NCBI RefSeq assembly: GCF_028200735.1
Contig: NZ_JAQKPV010000001.1
Span: forward strand, 761,441-825,440
Direction of reading: 5' to 3'
From: Streptomyces sp. ACA25
GTDB taxonomy: Bacteria; Actinomycetota; Actinomycetes; Streptomycetales; Streptomycetaceae
Length of the DNA: 64,000 bases
Shown: piece by piece, positions 56,700 through 64,000 of the stretch
How the letters are laid out: each line of letters starts with the position of its first letter
Position numbering within the stretch: the stretch's first letter is position 1
Program-made: the position numbers and the translations under genes
Notes under the pieces: generated by a model
The model's input: the letters and a program-made list of their open reading frames with translations, nothing else
Told to the model about the DNA's origin: nothing
Databases searched by the model: none

Positions 56700-58940
56700 A
56701 TGCGCGGCCCTCGCACCCCCATCCCCCGCCCCCCGGGCGAGCCGGGTATCCCCGACGCAGAGCACCCCTCGGGGATCCGGCGCTTCACCTCCCGGCTCTC
56801 CGCCGCCGGCGGCCGGCGCGGCAAGTCGCTCGTCCTCGGGCTGTGGCTGCTCCTGGCCATGAGCCTCGGCCCGCTCGCCGGCAAACTGGGCGAGGTCGAG
56901 GACACCAGCGCCAACGCCTTCCTCCCGAGGTCGGCGGAGTCCACGGAGTACAACACCGCGCTGGAGAGGTTCCGCAGCGACGACGCGCTCATGCCGGCCG
57001 TCATCGTCTACACCGCCGCCGAGGGCGGCGAGCTGAGCCCCGAGGGAGAGCGGAAAGCCGCCGCCGACCACGCTGCCGCACGGCAGCACACCGCACCCGG
57101 GGAAGAGCTCCCCCCGCCCCTCCCCTCCGAGGACGGGGAGGCGCTGATGGTCGTCGTCCCGGTCGCCCACGACGACCAGCTGTTCGACACGGTGGACGAG
57201 ATCCGCGCCCTCGTGGCAGCCGGCCTTCCGCCCGGCACCGAGGCTCACGTCGGCGGCCCCTCCCCGAGCCTCCAGGACAACGTCGCCGTCTTCCAGGACC
57301 TGGACACCAAGCTGCTGGCCGGCTCGGCCCTGGTCGTCACCGTGCTGCTCCTGCTCATCTACCGCAGCCCACTGCTGTGGCTCCTGCCGCTGACAGCCGT
57401 CGCGTTCGCCGCCGTCCTCACCCAGGCCGCCACCTACCTGCTCGCGGAGTACGCGAATCTTCCCGTGGACCCGCAGAGCGCAGGCATCCTCATGGTCCTG
57501 GTCTTCGGCGTCGGAACGGACTACGCCCTGCTGCTCATCGCCCGCTACCGGGAAGAACTCCACCGGCACGAGGACCGGCACGCCGCGATGCGCCTCGCCC
57601 TGAGCCGTTGCCTCCCGGCCGTGCTCGCCTCCGCCGGCACCATCGCCCTGGGGCTTTCCTGCCTGGCCCTGGCGGACGTCAACTCCTCCCGGTCCCTCGG
57701 CCTGGTCGGTGCGGTCGGCGCGATCTGCACCCTCTTCGCCCTGGTCACCCTGCTGCCCGCACTCCTCGTCGCGACCGGCCGCTGGGTCTTCTGGCCGGTC
57801 GTTCCCCGGTACGGCACCCCCTACCGCAGCCGGACCACCCTGTGGCAGCGCATCGGCCGGGTGATCTCGCGCCGCCCCCGCTGGTCCTGGCTGATGGCCG
57901 TCGGTCTGACCGGCAGCCTCGCCCTCGGCGTCACCGGCATCACCCTGGGGCTCACCCACGCCGACCTCTTCCGCACCGCGCCGGAGTCGGTGACCGCCCA
58001 GGAGCGGATCTCCGACCACTACCCCGCGGGCGCCTCCGACCCGGCCGGAGTCATCACGGCCGCGGACACCGGGCCACGGGTCGCCGCCGCCGCGGAAGAG
58101 GTGCCCGGGGTCGCCGCCGTGACCACGGACGCCCGTTCGGCCGACAACGCGTCGGTCCTGCTCACCGTCGTCCTGGAGGACGAGCCGGACAGCGAAGCCG
58201 CGAAACGCACCGTCGAACGCCTCCGTGACGCCGTGCACTCCGTCGACGGCGCGGACGCCGCGGTGGGCGGCGCGACCGCGGAACTCCTGGACACCCAGCG
58301 GGCCTCCGAGCGCGACCTCAAGGTCGTCATCCCGGCGGTGCTGGCAGTGGTGCTCGCCGTACTGATCGTGCTCCTGCGCTCCCTCACCGCCCCCGCGCTG
58401 CTCCTGGGGGCCGCAGTGCTCTCGAACGTCGCCGCGCTGGGAGCCGCGTACCTGCTGTTCACCCACGTGTTCGGGTTCGCCGGTGTCGACTGGTCCGTCC
58501 CCCTGATGGGCTTCGTGTTCCTCACCGCCCTGGGGATCGACTACACGATCTTCCTCATGACCCGGGTACGGGAGGAGGTCCGGATCCAGGGCCACGAACG
58601 CGGCGTGATCGCGGGACTGACCTCGACCGGAGGGGTGATCACCAGCGCCGGCATCGTGCTGGCGGCCACCTTCGCAGTAATCGCCACCCTGCCGCTGGTG
58701 CCCATGGCTCAGCTGGGCATCGTCGTCAGCATCGGCATCCTCATCGACACCATCCTCATCCGTTCCGTGCTCGTGCCCGGAGCGGTGCTGGACCTCGGAC
58801 GCCGCAGCTGGTGGCCCGGCGAGCTGTCCCGTACCGGCCCCCTGCCGCCCCCGGGCGCCCAGGGCGAAGACCGGGACGGGACCGGACGCCCTCCGGCTCC
58901 GGAACGGAAGCAGGAGCGGGCCGGCACCACCGAGACCTGA
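56700..58940 (+). CDS. MMPL/RND family transporter
   Basis: The 746-residue protein has the two-half RND layout: a first helix (residues about 45-60), a first periplasmic-side loop (AEVED to VGGPSPSLQDN), a helix bundle with GTDYALLLIARYREELHRHE, and a second half with the matching GIDYTIFLMTRVREEVRIQG. These two D-Y motifs mark the transmembrane proton path of MMPL proteins, which export lipids or lipophilic compounds. About 12 transmembrane helices are visible. ATG 56700 has AAAGGAGA at proper spacing. Its substrate is unknown; the ArsR-type regulator upstream probably controls it. Confidence 0.92.
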   Translation: MRGPRTPIPRPPGEPGIPDAEHPSGIRRFTSRLSAAGGRRGKSLVLGLWLLLAMSLGPLAGKLGEVEDTSANAFLPRSAESTEYNTALERFRSDDALMPAVIVYTAAEGGELSPEGERKAAADHAAARQHTAPGEELPPPLPSEDGEALMVVVPVAHDDQLFDTVDEIRALVAAGLPPGTEAHVGGPSPSLQDNVAVFQDLDTKLLAGSALVVTVLLLLIYRSPLLWLLPLTAVAFAAVLTQAATYLLAEYANLPVDPQSAGILMVLVFGVGTDYALLLIARYREELHRHEDRHAAMRLALSRCLPAVLASAGTIALGLSCLALADVNSSRSLGLVGAVGAICTLFALVTLLPALLVATGRWVFWPVVPRYGTPYRSRTTLWQRIGRVISRRPRWSWLMAVGLTGSLALGVTGITLGLTHADLFRTAPESVTAQERISDHYPAGASDPAGVITAADTGPRVAAAAEEVPGVAAVTTDARSADNASVLLTVVLEDEPDSEAAKRTVERLRDAVHSVDGADAAVGGATAELLDTQRASERDLKVVIPAVLAVVLAVLIVLLRSLTAPALLLGAAVLSNVAALGAAYLLFTHVFGFAGVDWSVPLMGFVFLTALGIDYTIFLMTRVREEVRIQGHERGVIAGLTSTGGVITSAGIVLAATFAVIATLPLVPMAQLGIVVSIGILIDTILIRSVLVPGAVLDLGRRSWWPGELSRTGPLPPPGAQGEDRDGTGRPPAPERKQERAGTTET

Positions 58941-59246
58941 TCCGGCCGGTGATCGGGGACAGGGCGCGTTTCCCCGTGCCCGAGGGCCGACGCGACGGGG
59001 AAACGTGCCGGGCCGGCCCGCTGCGCCGTTCGGGCGTCGGCCGTTCGCCTCCTCTTCCGGACCGGGCCGTGCGTCCTCGCGACACCCTCGTGACCAGCCA
59101 TGATGCCCCTCAGCCGGGTCCGCCCGCCCGGCAACCGGACCCCGCGATCCGGCAGCCCTCGACGCGCGGGAACCGGCCGTCACCGATGAGATCGACACGA
59201 GCGGTGCGCCAAGGCACCGTGGCTGCGCTCCCCGCGGAGGAACCCC
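58941..59246. other. intergenic region after the MMPL gene, with terminator hairpin
   Basis: The 306 bases contain no gene. A hairpin (stem 58967-58977 with 58995-59005, 11 bp) probably ends MMPL transcription. A GGAGG ribosome site for the next gene is at the end. Confidence 0.6.
58962..59006 (+). terminator. hairpin related to the one at 63138
   Basis: The 11-bp perfect stem begins inside the sequence GGGCGCGTTTCC, which recurs exactly at 63138 in a second hairpin. It starts 22 bases after the MMPL stop. Confidence 0.7.
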
Positions 59247-59876
59247 ATGCGACGTGCACCGCGTACTCTCGCCGCCGGCGCCCTCGGCCTGACCTTCCTG
59301 GGACCCTCGATCGGCCCGGCCCTGGCGCAGGACTTCGGAACCGTCGACCTCTATCCGGACCCCGCCCTTCCCGGGGACGTGGTCGCGGTGAAGACCGCCT
59401 TCTGCGAGGGGGACCTGAAGGCGGAAGGAACCGCGGTCGCGGTGGGCGCGGGCACCTTCGCGCTCGGCTCCGCGAGCCGCCCCGATGTGCTCACCGGCCA
59501 GTTCCGGGTGCCTGTGCACGCGGCGGCCGGTGACTACGGCATCGGCGTGACCTGCTCCGACGGCGCGCTGGCCACCGGCACCCTGCGGGTCGCCGCCGCC
59601 CCGGACACCCCGGCCACCACCGCCGCGCCGCCGACCGGTGCGCCCGCCCCCGCTTCCGCGCATCCGGCACCCCACGCCGACGCCGCCCCCGGCCCGGCTG
59701 CCGAGCAGGAACCGGATGACCCACCCGCGACCCCCTCGGGCAGCGTGCGCGGAGGTGCCGAGGGCGCCGGCGACCGGGAGACGGCGCTCCTGGCCGGCGG
59801 TTCCGCTCTCCTCGCGGCGGCGGCGATCGGCGGCGTGTGGGTACTGCGTCGCCGGCACGCCGGAGAGCGCTGCTGA
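59247..59876 (+). CDS. secreted, membrane-anchored surface protein next to class F sortase
   Basis: The 209-residue protein has an N-terminal signal peptide (RTLAAGALGLTFLGPSIGPA, likely cut after ALA), an immunoglobulin-like strand-rich domain with a Cys pair (AFCEGDLKAEG and GVTCSDGALATG), a Pro/Ala/Thr-rich stalk (about 110-165) and a C-terminal hydrophobic helix with a basic tail (LLAGGSALLAAAAIGGVWVL, RRRHAGERC). The tail resembles a sorting signal, but no LPxTG or LAxTG motif is present before it. GGAGG precedes the ATG. It lies 96 bases before a class F sortase gene, which may process it. Confidence 0.85.
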   Translation: MRRAPRTLAAGALGLTFLGPSIGPALAQDFGTVDLYPDPALPGDVVAVKTAFCEGDLKAEGTAVAVGAGTFALGSASRPDVLTGQFRVPVHAAAGDYGIGVTCSDGALATGTLRVAAAPDTPATTAAPPTGAPAPASAHPAPHADAAPGPAAEQEPDDPPATPSGSVRGGAEGAGDRETALLAGGSALLAAAAIGGVWVLRRRHAGERC

Positions 59877-59972
59877 CAGCGGAGTCACCGCCCGCAGGCC
59901 CGCCCGGCGGGAGCTCCTCCGGCGGGAGCTGCGCGGACGCCGACCGTGAGCAAACCCGGCCCGGGAGACGAC

Positions 59973-60629
59973 ATGACAAGAACCGCCCAGATAATCCGGG
60001 CGGCGCTCGCCACCACGGCGGCCGCCGCCTCCCTCACCCTGGCCGCCTGGCTCCTGGACGGCGGGGACCGTCCCGTGCCGCCCCAGCCCTCCGCGGCCCA
60101 GCGCCTGGACAGCGGACCGGGCCTGCCCGCGTCCGGACTGCCCGGCGGCTCCCTGCAGGCCCTGCCCGCGGCCGCACCCACCGCCCTCCGCATCCCCGCC
60201 ATCGGCGTGCGGTCCCCGCTGACCGGCGTCGGGCTCGAACCCGACGGCAGCCTCGCCGTCCCACCGCAGCGCGAGACGAATCTCGTCGGCTGGTTCAGCG
60301 AGGGCGTCCCGCCCGGAGTCGCCGGTACCGCGCTCCTCACCGGGCATGTCGACAACGCCGAGGGACCGGCCGTGTTCTTCCGCCTCGGCGCGCTCAGGAA
60401 GGGCGACACGGTGGAAGTCGAGCGTGCGGACGGCCGCACCGCCGTCTTCACCGTCTTCGCCGTGGAGGTCCACCCCCGCGACAACTTCCCGGACGACCGT
60501 GTCTACCGCCACAGCTCGCGGCCCGAGCTGCGTCTGATCACCTGCGGCGGCACCTTCTCCGGAACCGACGGATACGACGGCAACGTGGTCGTGTACGCCC
60601 ACCTCACCGGAACCGCCGGACCACACTGA
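59973..60629 (+). CDS. class F sortase
   Basis: The 218-residue protein is a sortase of class F, common in actinobacteria: an N-terminal signal/anchor helix (TAAAASLTLAAWLLDGG), a Pro-rich linker, then the beta-barrel catalytic domain with catalytic His in TALLTGHVDNA and Cys in ELRLITCGGTFSG, and DGNVVVYAHL at the end. ATG 59973 is preferred over GTG 59946 because GGGAGA lies properly upstream. The neighbour gene encodes a candidate substrate, but its tail lacks a known motif. The arginine of the sortase active site is likely in the RPELRLITC strand region. Confidence 0.9.
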   Translation: MTRTAQIIRAALATTAAAASLTLAAWLLDGGDRPVPPQPSAAQRLDSGPGLPASGLPGGSLQALPAAAPTALRIPAIGVRSPLTGVGLEPDGSLAVPPQRETNLVGWFSEGVPPGVAGTALLTGHVDNAEGPAVFFRLGALRKGDTVEVERADGRTAVFTVFAVEVHPRDNFPDDRVYRHSSRPELRLITCGGTFSGTDGYDGNVVVYAHLTGTAGPH

Positions 60630-60785
60630 CCTTGCGGAACTCGGGCAACCGCGCCCCGCGTACCGCCCCGTGGACCGACGCCGCAGGAGGGGCCCGGACG
60701 GTGTCAGGATGGCTGCGAACCCGTTGCGCCGTTCGCGTTCAGCCAGGCGACGGTGCGGATCCCACGCGACAAGGTGAGCCACCCC

Positions 60786-61598
60786 ATGACCCAGAAGATC
60801 GCCGTACTCGGTACCGGAAAGATCGGCGAGGCCCTCCTCACGGGGCTGCTGCGGGGCGGCCGGGACGTGGCCGACCTGCTGGTCAGCGTCCGCCGGCCCG
60901 AGCGCGCCGAGATTCTGCGCGCCCGGCACGGCGTCCGCGTCGTCAGCAACGCCGAGGCCGCCAAAGCCGCCGACACCCTGGTCCTGACCGTCAAGCCGCA
61001 GGACATGGCCGCCCTCCTGGAGGAGCTCGCCCCGCACACACCCGCCGACCGGCTGGTGATCAGCGCGGCCGCGGGCATCACCACCGCGTTCGTCGAACAG
61101 CGCCTCGCTCCGGGGACCCCGGTGGTCCGCGCGATGCCGAACACCCCCGCGCTCGTCGACGAGGCCATGTCGGTCATCTCGGCCGGCGCGCACGCCACCG
61201 AGGACGATCTGGCCCACGCCGAGGAACTCTTCGACAGCGTCGGCAAGACACTCCGCCTCCCCGAGTCACAGCAGGACGCCGCCACCGCGCTCTCCGGCTC
61301 GGGACCCGCCTACTTCTACTTCCTCGTCGAGGCGATGACCGACGCCGGGATCCTCCTCGGCCTGCCCCGGGACAAGGCGCACGACCTGATCGTGCAGGCG
61401 GCCTACGGCGCGTCGCTGATGCTCCGGGACACCGGGGAACACCCCGTGACGCTCCGCGAGGCCGTCACCTCGCCCGGGGGCACCACGATCAGCGCGATTC
61501 GCGAACTGGAGAACCACGGTGTCCGGGCCGCCCTCATCGCCGCCCTGGAGGCCGCCCGCGACCGCAGCCGGGAGCTCGCTTCCGGCGACGGCAACTGA
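60786..61598 (+). CDS. proC: pyrroline-5-carboxylate reductase
   Basis: ProC reduces pyrroline-5-carboxylate to proline with NAD(P)H. The 270-residue protein has the Rossmann start IAVLGTGKIGEALLTGLLRG, the NTPALVDEAMSVIS region, the substrate helix TALSGSGPAYFYFLVEAMTD and the C-terminal signature TSPGGTTISAIRELENHGVR. The frame is open upstream; ATG 60786 is preferred because AAGGTGAG lies at proper spacing. It converges on the NAD(P)-binding protein gene at a gap of only ten bases. Confidence 0.96.
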   Translation: MTQKIAVLGTGKIGEALLTGLLRGGRDVADLLVSVRRPERAEILRARHGVRVVSNAEAAKAADTLVLTVKPQDMAALLEELAPHTPADRLVISAAAGITTAFVEQRLAPGTPVVRAMPNTPALVDEAMSVISAGAHATEDDLAHAEELFDSVGKTLRLPESQQDAATALSGSGPAYFYFLVEAMTDAGILLGLPRDKAHDLIVQAAYGASLMLRDTGEHPVTLREAVTSPGGTTISAIRELENHGVRAALIAALEAARDRSRELASGDGN

Positions 61599-61608
61599 GG
61601 ACGCCGCG

Positions 61609-62316
61609 TCAGTGCGGGTCGCCGACGCGGGCGAGGGCGCCGGACGTCCGGCAGCCGACGATCGCCGGCGCCTCCCGGACGAGTGAGTCGTCGGTGAGTG
61701 CCGCCACCATGAACAGCGCGAAGTCCACCCTGCGCATCAGATTGCCGGCCAGTACCGGGTCACCCACGTGCCGGCTCCACACGGGCAGGCCCTGGCTCTC
61801 GCCCTCCTCCAGGGTGCTGCCGCGCACCACGGTCCACCGGGTGTCGCTGGCGAACACCCGGCGGCACGCTTCCACCTGGTCGTCGATCTCGGCGTAGCGG
61901 AGAAGCTTCGCCAGCCGGGTGGCGATCCGCAGGCCCGCCCTGAACGTCCGCGAGTACCTGTCCTTGCCGTCGCGCGTGATGTGCCAGCCACAGGAGAAGA
62001 CCAGGCGCGCGTCCGGCCGTGCGTGGTCGAGCACCGCTTGCGCGGTGCCCGACGCGTACTGCCGCACGCCCCAGGGCACCAGCACCGTCAGTACCCCGTC
62101 GCACCCGGCGACTGCTTGCCGGATCACCTCCGGGTCGTTCGTCGGCCCGGGGACGATGGTCATCCGGCCGTCGAACCCGGCCAGCTTCGGCACGCTGCGT
62201 TCCCGGCACACGCCGACCACCTCGTAGCCGCGGTCCAGCGCGTGCCGGACCATGTACTGCCCGAGCTTCCCCGAAGCTCCGATGATGCAGACCTTCTGCA
62301 CGCGATCCGTGACCAT
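61609..62316 (-). CDS. NAD(P)H-binding, NmrA/SDR-like protein
   Basis: The 235-residue protein has an N-terminal Rossmann loop (VCIIGASGKLGQYMVRHALD) and the atypical-SDR pattern of NAD(P)-binding domain proteins (NAD(P)H_bind_10), with MTIVPGPTNDPEVIRQAVAG and TVVRGSTLEEG. It lacks a clear catalytic YxxxK, so it could be a redox sensor, isomerase or reductase. ATG 62316 has GAAGGAGC upstream. It is divergent from a TetR-family gene, with two palindromic operators between, so it is probably repressed by that regulator. Confidence 0.88.
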   Translation of the reverse strand: MVTDRVQKVCIIGASGKLGQYMVRHALDRGYEVVGVCRERSVPKLAGFDGRMTIVPGPTNDPEVIRQAVAGCDGVLTVLVPWGVRQYASGTAQAVLDHARPDARLVFSCGWHITRDGKDRYSRTFRAGLRIATRLAKLLRYAEIDDQVEACRRVFASDTRWTVVRGSTLEEGESQGLPVWSRHVGDPVLAGNLMRRVDFALFMVAALTDDSLVREAPAIVGCRTSGALARVGDPH

Positions 62317-62342
62317 GACGCAGCTCCTTCGCCGACCCGCTG

Positions 62343-62359
62343 ACCTTATGTTGTAAGGT
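62343..62359. promoter_or_regulatory. TetR operator 1
   Basis: ACCTTA, five bases, TAAGGT: a perfect 6-bp-arm palindrome between the two divergent genes. Confidence 0.75.
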
Positions 62360-62365
62360 ACGTTA

Positions 62366-62382
62366 ACCTTATGCCGTAAGGC
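62366..62382. promoter_or_regulatory. TetR operator 2
   Basis: ACCTTA, five bases, TAAGGC: near-identical to operator 1, with its centre 23 bases further on. It precedes the regulator start (62409) by 26 bases. Confidence 0.75.
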
Positions 62383-62408
62383 AGTCAAGGGAAGTGAAGG
62401 AGGGGCGC

Positions 62409-63122
62409 ATGCGAGAGGGAGGAAAGGTCCGACGCGGGGGGTCGGGGCGCACCCCGCTCAGCCGTGAGCGCGTGATCCGCACAGCGGTGGCGGTGGCGGA
62501 CGAGAAGGGCTCGGACGCGCTCACCATGCGGGCCATCGCCAAACCGCTGGGCGTCGAGGCGATGTCCCTCTACCACCATGTAGCCGGCCGGGAAGACATC
62601 CTCGACGGCATGGTGGACGCGGTGTTCGACGAGATCGACCTGCCCCCGAGCGACACGGACTGGAGGAACGCCATGCGCCACCGTGCGGTCTCCGCCCGTG
62701 CCGTGCTCCGGCGCCATCCATGGGCTGTCGCCCTGATGGACTCCCGCGCCCGGCCCGGTCCGGCGACCCTGCGCCACCACGACGCCGTCCTCGGCGCGCT
62801 GCGCACCGGAGGGTTCTCCGTCCCGATGGCCGCACACGCCGTCTCACTGATCGACAGCTACCTGTACGGCTTCGTGCTCCAGGAGCTGAGCCTGCCGTTC
62901 CGCGACTCCACGGAGCTGGAGGGGATGGCGGACGCCCTCATGCGCGAGATGCCCGCCGATATCTACCCTCACCTGACCGAGCTCGTCACCGAGCATGCCC
63001 TCAAGCCCGGCTATGACTACGCCGAGGAGTTCACCTTCGGCCTCACCCTCATCCTCGACGCCCTGCGTCCGGACGAGAACACGCGGGAACAGGAAGCTGT
63101 CGTCCGAGAGACCGATGCCTGA
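62409..63122 (+). CDS. TetR/AcrR family transcriptional regulator, TetR_C type
   Basis: The 237-residue repressor has an N-terminal helix-turn-helix (SRERVIRTAVAVADEKGSDA, TMRAIAKPLGVEAMSLYHHV), and a C-terminal domain of the class I tetracycline-repressor type (DWRNAMRHRAVSARAVLRRH). ATG 62409 follows AAGGAGG at proper spacing. Two palindromes just upstream make autoregulation and control of the divergent NAD(P)-binding gene likely. The ligand is unknown. Confidence 0.92.
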   Translation: MREGGKVRRGGSGRTPLSRERVIRTAVAVADEKGSDALTMRAIAKPLGVEAMSLYHHVAGREDILDGMVDAVFDEIDLPPSDTDWRNAMRHRAVSARAVLRRHPWAVALMDSRARPGPATLRHHDAVLGALRTGGFSVPMAAHAVSLIDSYLYGFVLQELSLPFRDSTELEGMADALMREMPADIYPHLTELVTEHALKPGYDYAEEFTFGLTLILDALRPDENTREQEAVVRETDA

Positions 63123-63137
63123 TGCCCGGGACTCGCA

Positions 63138-63186
63138 GGGCGCGTTTCCACGCCGAAACAGCCCTTCCGGACGGGGAAACGCGCCC
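63138..63186. terminator. hairpin related to the one at 58962
   Basis: A perfect 12-bp stem (63138-63149 with 63175-63186) with a 25-base loop lies 15 bases after the TetR stop and before the stop of the convergent ABC fragment, so it may serve both. Its left arm GGGCGCGTTTCC and much of the right side are repeated in the hairpin at 58962. Confidence 0.75.
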
Positions 63187-63223
63187 GATCCTCACTCCCG
63201 CCGAACCTGCCGGGCGGTGGGCG

Positions 63224-63733
63224 TCAGCTCCGGCCGCCCTCGGCGTACATCCGGGCGATCACCTCCTCGATGTCGGTCAGGTCGTGTGTGGTCAGCAGTA
63301 CGGTGGTGCCGCGCTCGGCATTGAGCTCCCGCAGGAACTGCCGCACCTTTCCCTTGCTGACCACGTCCAGCCCGATGGTGGGCTCGTCCAGGTACAGGAC
63401 GTCCGGGTCGTGGAGCAGCGCTGCCGCGATGTCGCCGCGCATGCGCTGGCCCAGGGACAGCTGGCGCACCGGAACGTCCAGCAGCTCGCCGAGCTCCAGC
63501 AGTTCGACGCATCGCTCCAGGTTGAGCCGTAAGCGGGCCTCGGGCACCCGGTACATCCGCCGCACCAGCGCGTAGGAGTCGCGCAGCGGCAGGTCCCACC
63601 ACAGGGTGGTGCGCTGCCCGAAGACGACCCCGATGCGCCGCGCCAGCTTCGTCCGCTCCCGCGACGGATCGATTCCGGCGACGCGAATGCGGCCCCCGCT
63701 GGGCGTCAGGATGCCGGTCAGCATCTTGATGCA
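63224..63733 (-). pseudogene. truncated ABC transporter ATP-binding protein lacking the P-loop
   Basis: The preserved part reads C-I-K, then MLTGILTPSGGRIRVAGIDP, GVVFGQRTTLWWDLPLRDSY (Q-loop region), the signature LSLGQRMRGDIAAALLHDP, Walker B PDVLYLDEPTIGLD and the switch His in LLTTHDLTDIEEV. This is the C-terminal part of an ABC ATPase of the drug/Nod-type exporter group. Immediately upstream, where Walker A should be, the frame reads GNRWPAG instead of the expected G-x-x-G-x-G-K-S/T loop, and no N-terminal strand is found before it. Without the P-loop it cannot bind ATP normally. It was probably cut by an insertion whose sequence fills the window's end. Confidence 0.75.
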
Positions 63734-63736
63734 CCC

Positions 63737-64000
63737 CGCCGGCCACCGGTTTCCCCGGCTCGGGACGGCGCAACTCCGCTTCTGTCAGGGCAGGTTGGAA
63801 TCGGCGGTCATGGACCGAGCGGCGGTGCGGGAGTGGGTTTGACACGGCCGGGGCCGATCCGTATGGTTCCCCGAGTTGCCACGGAGCCCGCGCGGTTCCC
63901 CAAGTGACGTACTCGCGTCCCAGGTCGGCAGCAGCTCACTGCGAGAAGAACCCGTCCGGGTCTGATTTGGCGTGCATATGTTCGCCATAAGAGGATCCGG
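63737..64000. other. unidentified DNA next to the truncated ABC gene
   Basis: These 264 bases hold no recognised gene. On the minus strand they contain two similar short blocks (each with GGGGAACC) and little evidence of codon bias. The sequence is less G/C-rich than the rest, ends with an A/T-richer stretch and could be the edge of a mobile element or intron. No terminal repeat or transposase sequence was recognised. Confidence 0.4.

Noticed and set aside
56448..61217. Minus-strand open frame of about 1589 codons
   Set aside because: It is antisense to ArsR-operon, MMPL, surface protein, sortase and proC genes, all with clear family motifs; its composition is that of G/C-rich shadow frames.

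Overview
The window is high-GC, densely packed DNA (mostly third-position G/C codons, frequent GTG starts, Lsr2, DisA/RadA, NadB/NadC/CoaX, many leaderless-type starts) and looks like the chromosomal core of a Streptomyces or a very close relative. No rRNA, tRNA or CRISPR array was seen. Nearly all genes are housekeeping, with a few accessory or decayed inserts.

Layout. 0-7 kb: end of a D-Ala-D-Ala carboxypeptidase, a DUF2342 metalloprotease-like protein, tilS, hpt, ftsH, folE. 7-12 kb: a membrane coiled-coil protein and an osmoprotectant-type ABC importer whose ATPase gene is divergent from its permease and binding-protein genes. 12-15 kb: folate genes split into folB-folK-DUF3180 (minus) and folP-NTF2-like (plus). 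15-20 kb: two PH-domain membrane proteins, a stand-alone NuoD paralogue and, convergent with it, a MidA/NDUFAF7-type methyltransferase. 20-27.5 kb: a NarL-type two-component system, then an overlapping DUF2520-panC-nadB-nadC-coaX cluster (pantothenate, NAD and CoA precursors). 27.5-33 kb: two tiny proteins, a BlaI-type regulator, argA-type acetyltransferase, lsr2 and clpC with two ClgR-like boxes upstream. 33-39.4 kb: two tandem, paralogous ~1050-residue NACHT-LRR (NLR-like) STAND NTPases, the main defence-like element. 39.5-44 kb: proline iminopeptidase-like hydrolase, an RsbW-like ATP-binding protein whose coding sequence contains a 22-bp perfect inverted repeat, a zinc-ribbon-like small protein, tag, a GNAT protein and mutY. 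44-53 kb: a D/G-rich membrane protein, two gene remnants (an IS5-like transposase and a DinB/DUF664 gene), disA-radA, a sigma-like/transmembrane/BACON fusion, a TIM-barrel protein, a Ppx/GppA protein and a cysteine-rich protein. 53-64 kb: ilvD, a membrane protein, an ArsR-coiled coil-MMPL operon, a surface protein plus class F sortase, proC, a divergent NAD(P)-binding/TetR pair with two obvious operators, and a truncated ABC ATPase that has lost its P-loop at the edge of unidentified DNA.

Strongest leads. (1) The stand-alone NuoD has Arg in the HRG motif that is dimethylated in mitochondrial NDUFS2, and its neighbour belongs to the family of the enzyme that makes that modification; the canonical actinobacterial NuoD, as I remember it, has Thr there. 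(2) The tandem NACHT-LRR pair is a candidate anti-phage system with an unassigned N-terminal effector. (3) The long inverted repeat inside the ATP-binding protein gene is far beyond chance. (4) About seventeen genes have a TANNNT-like box 6-7 nt (in one case 8 nt) before the start codon, implying widespread leaderless transcription.
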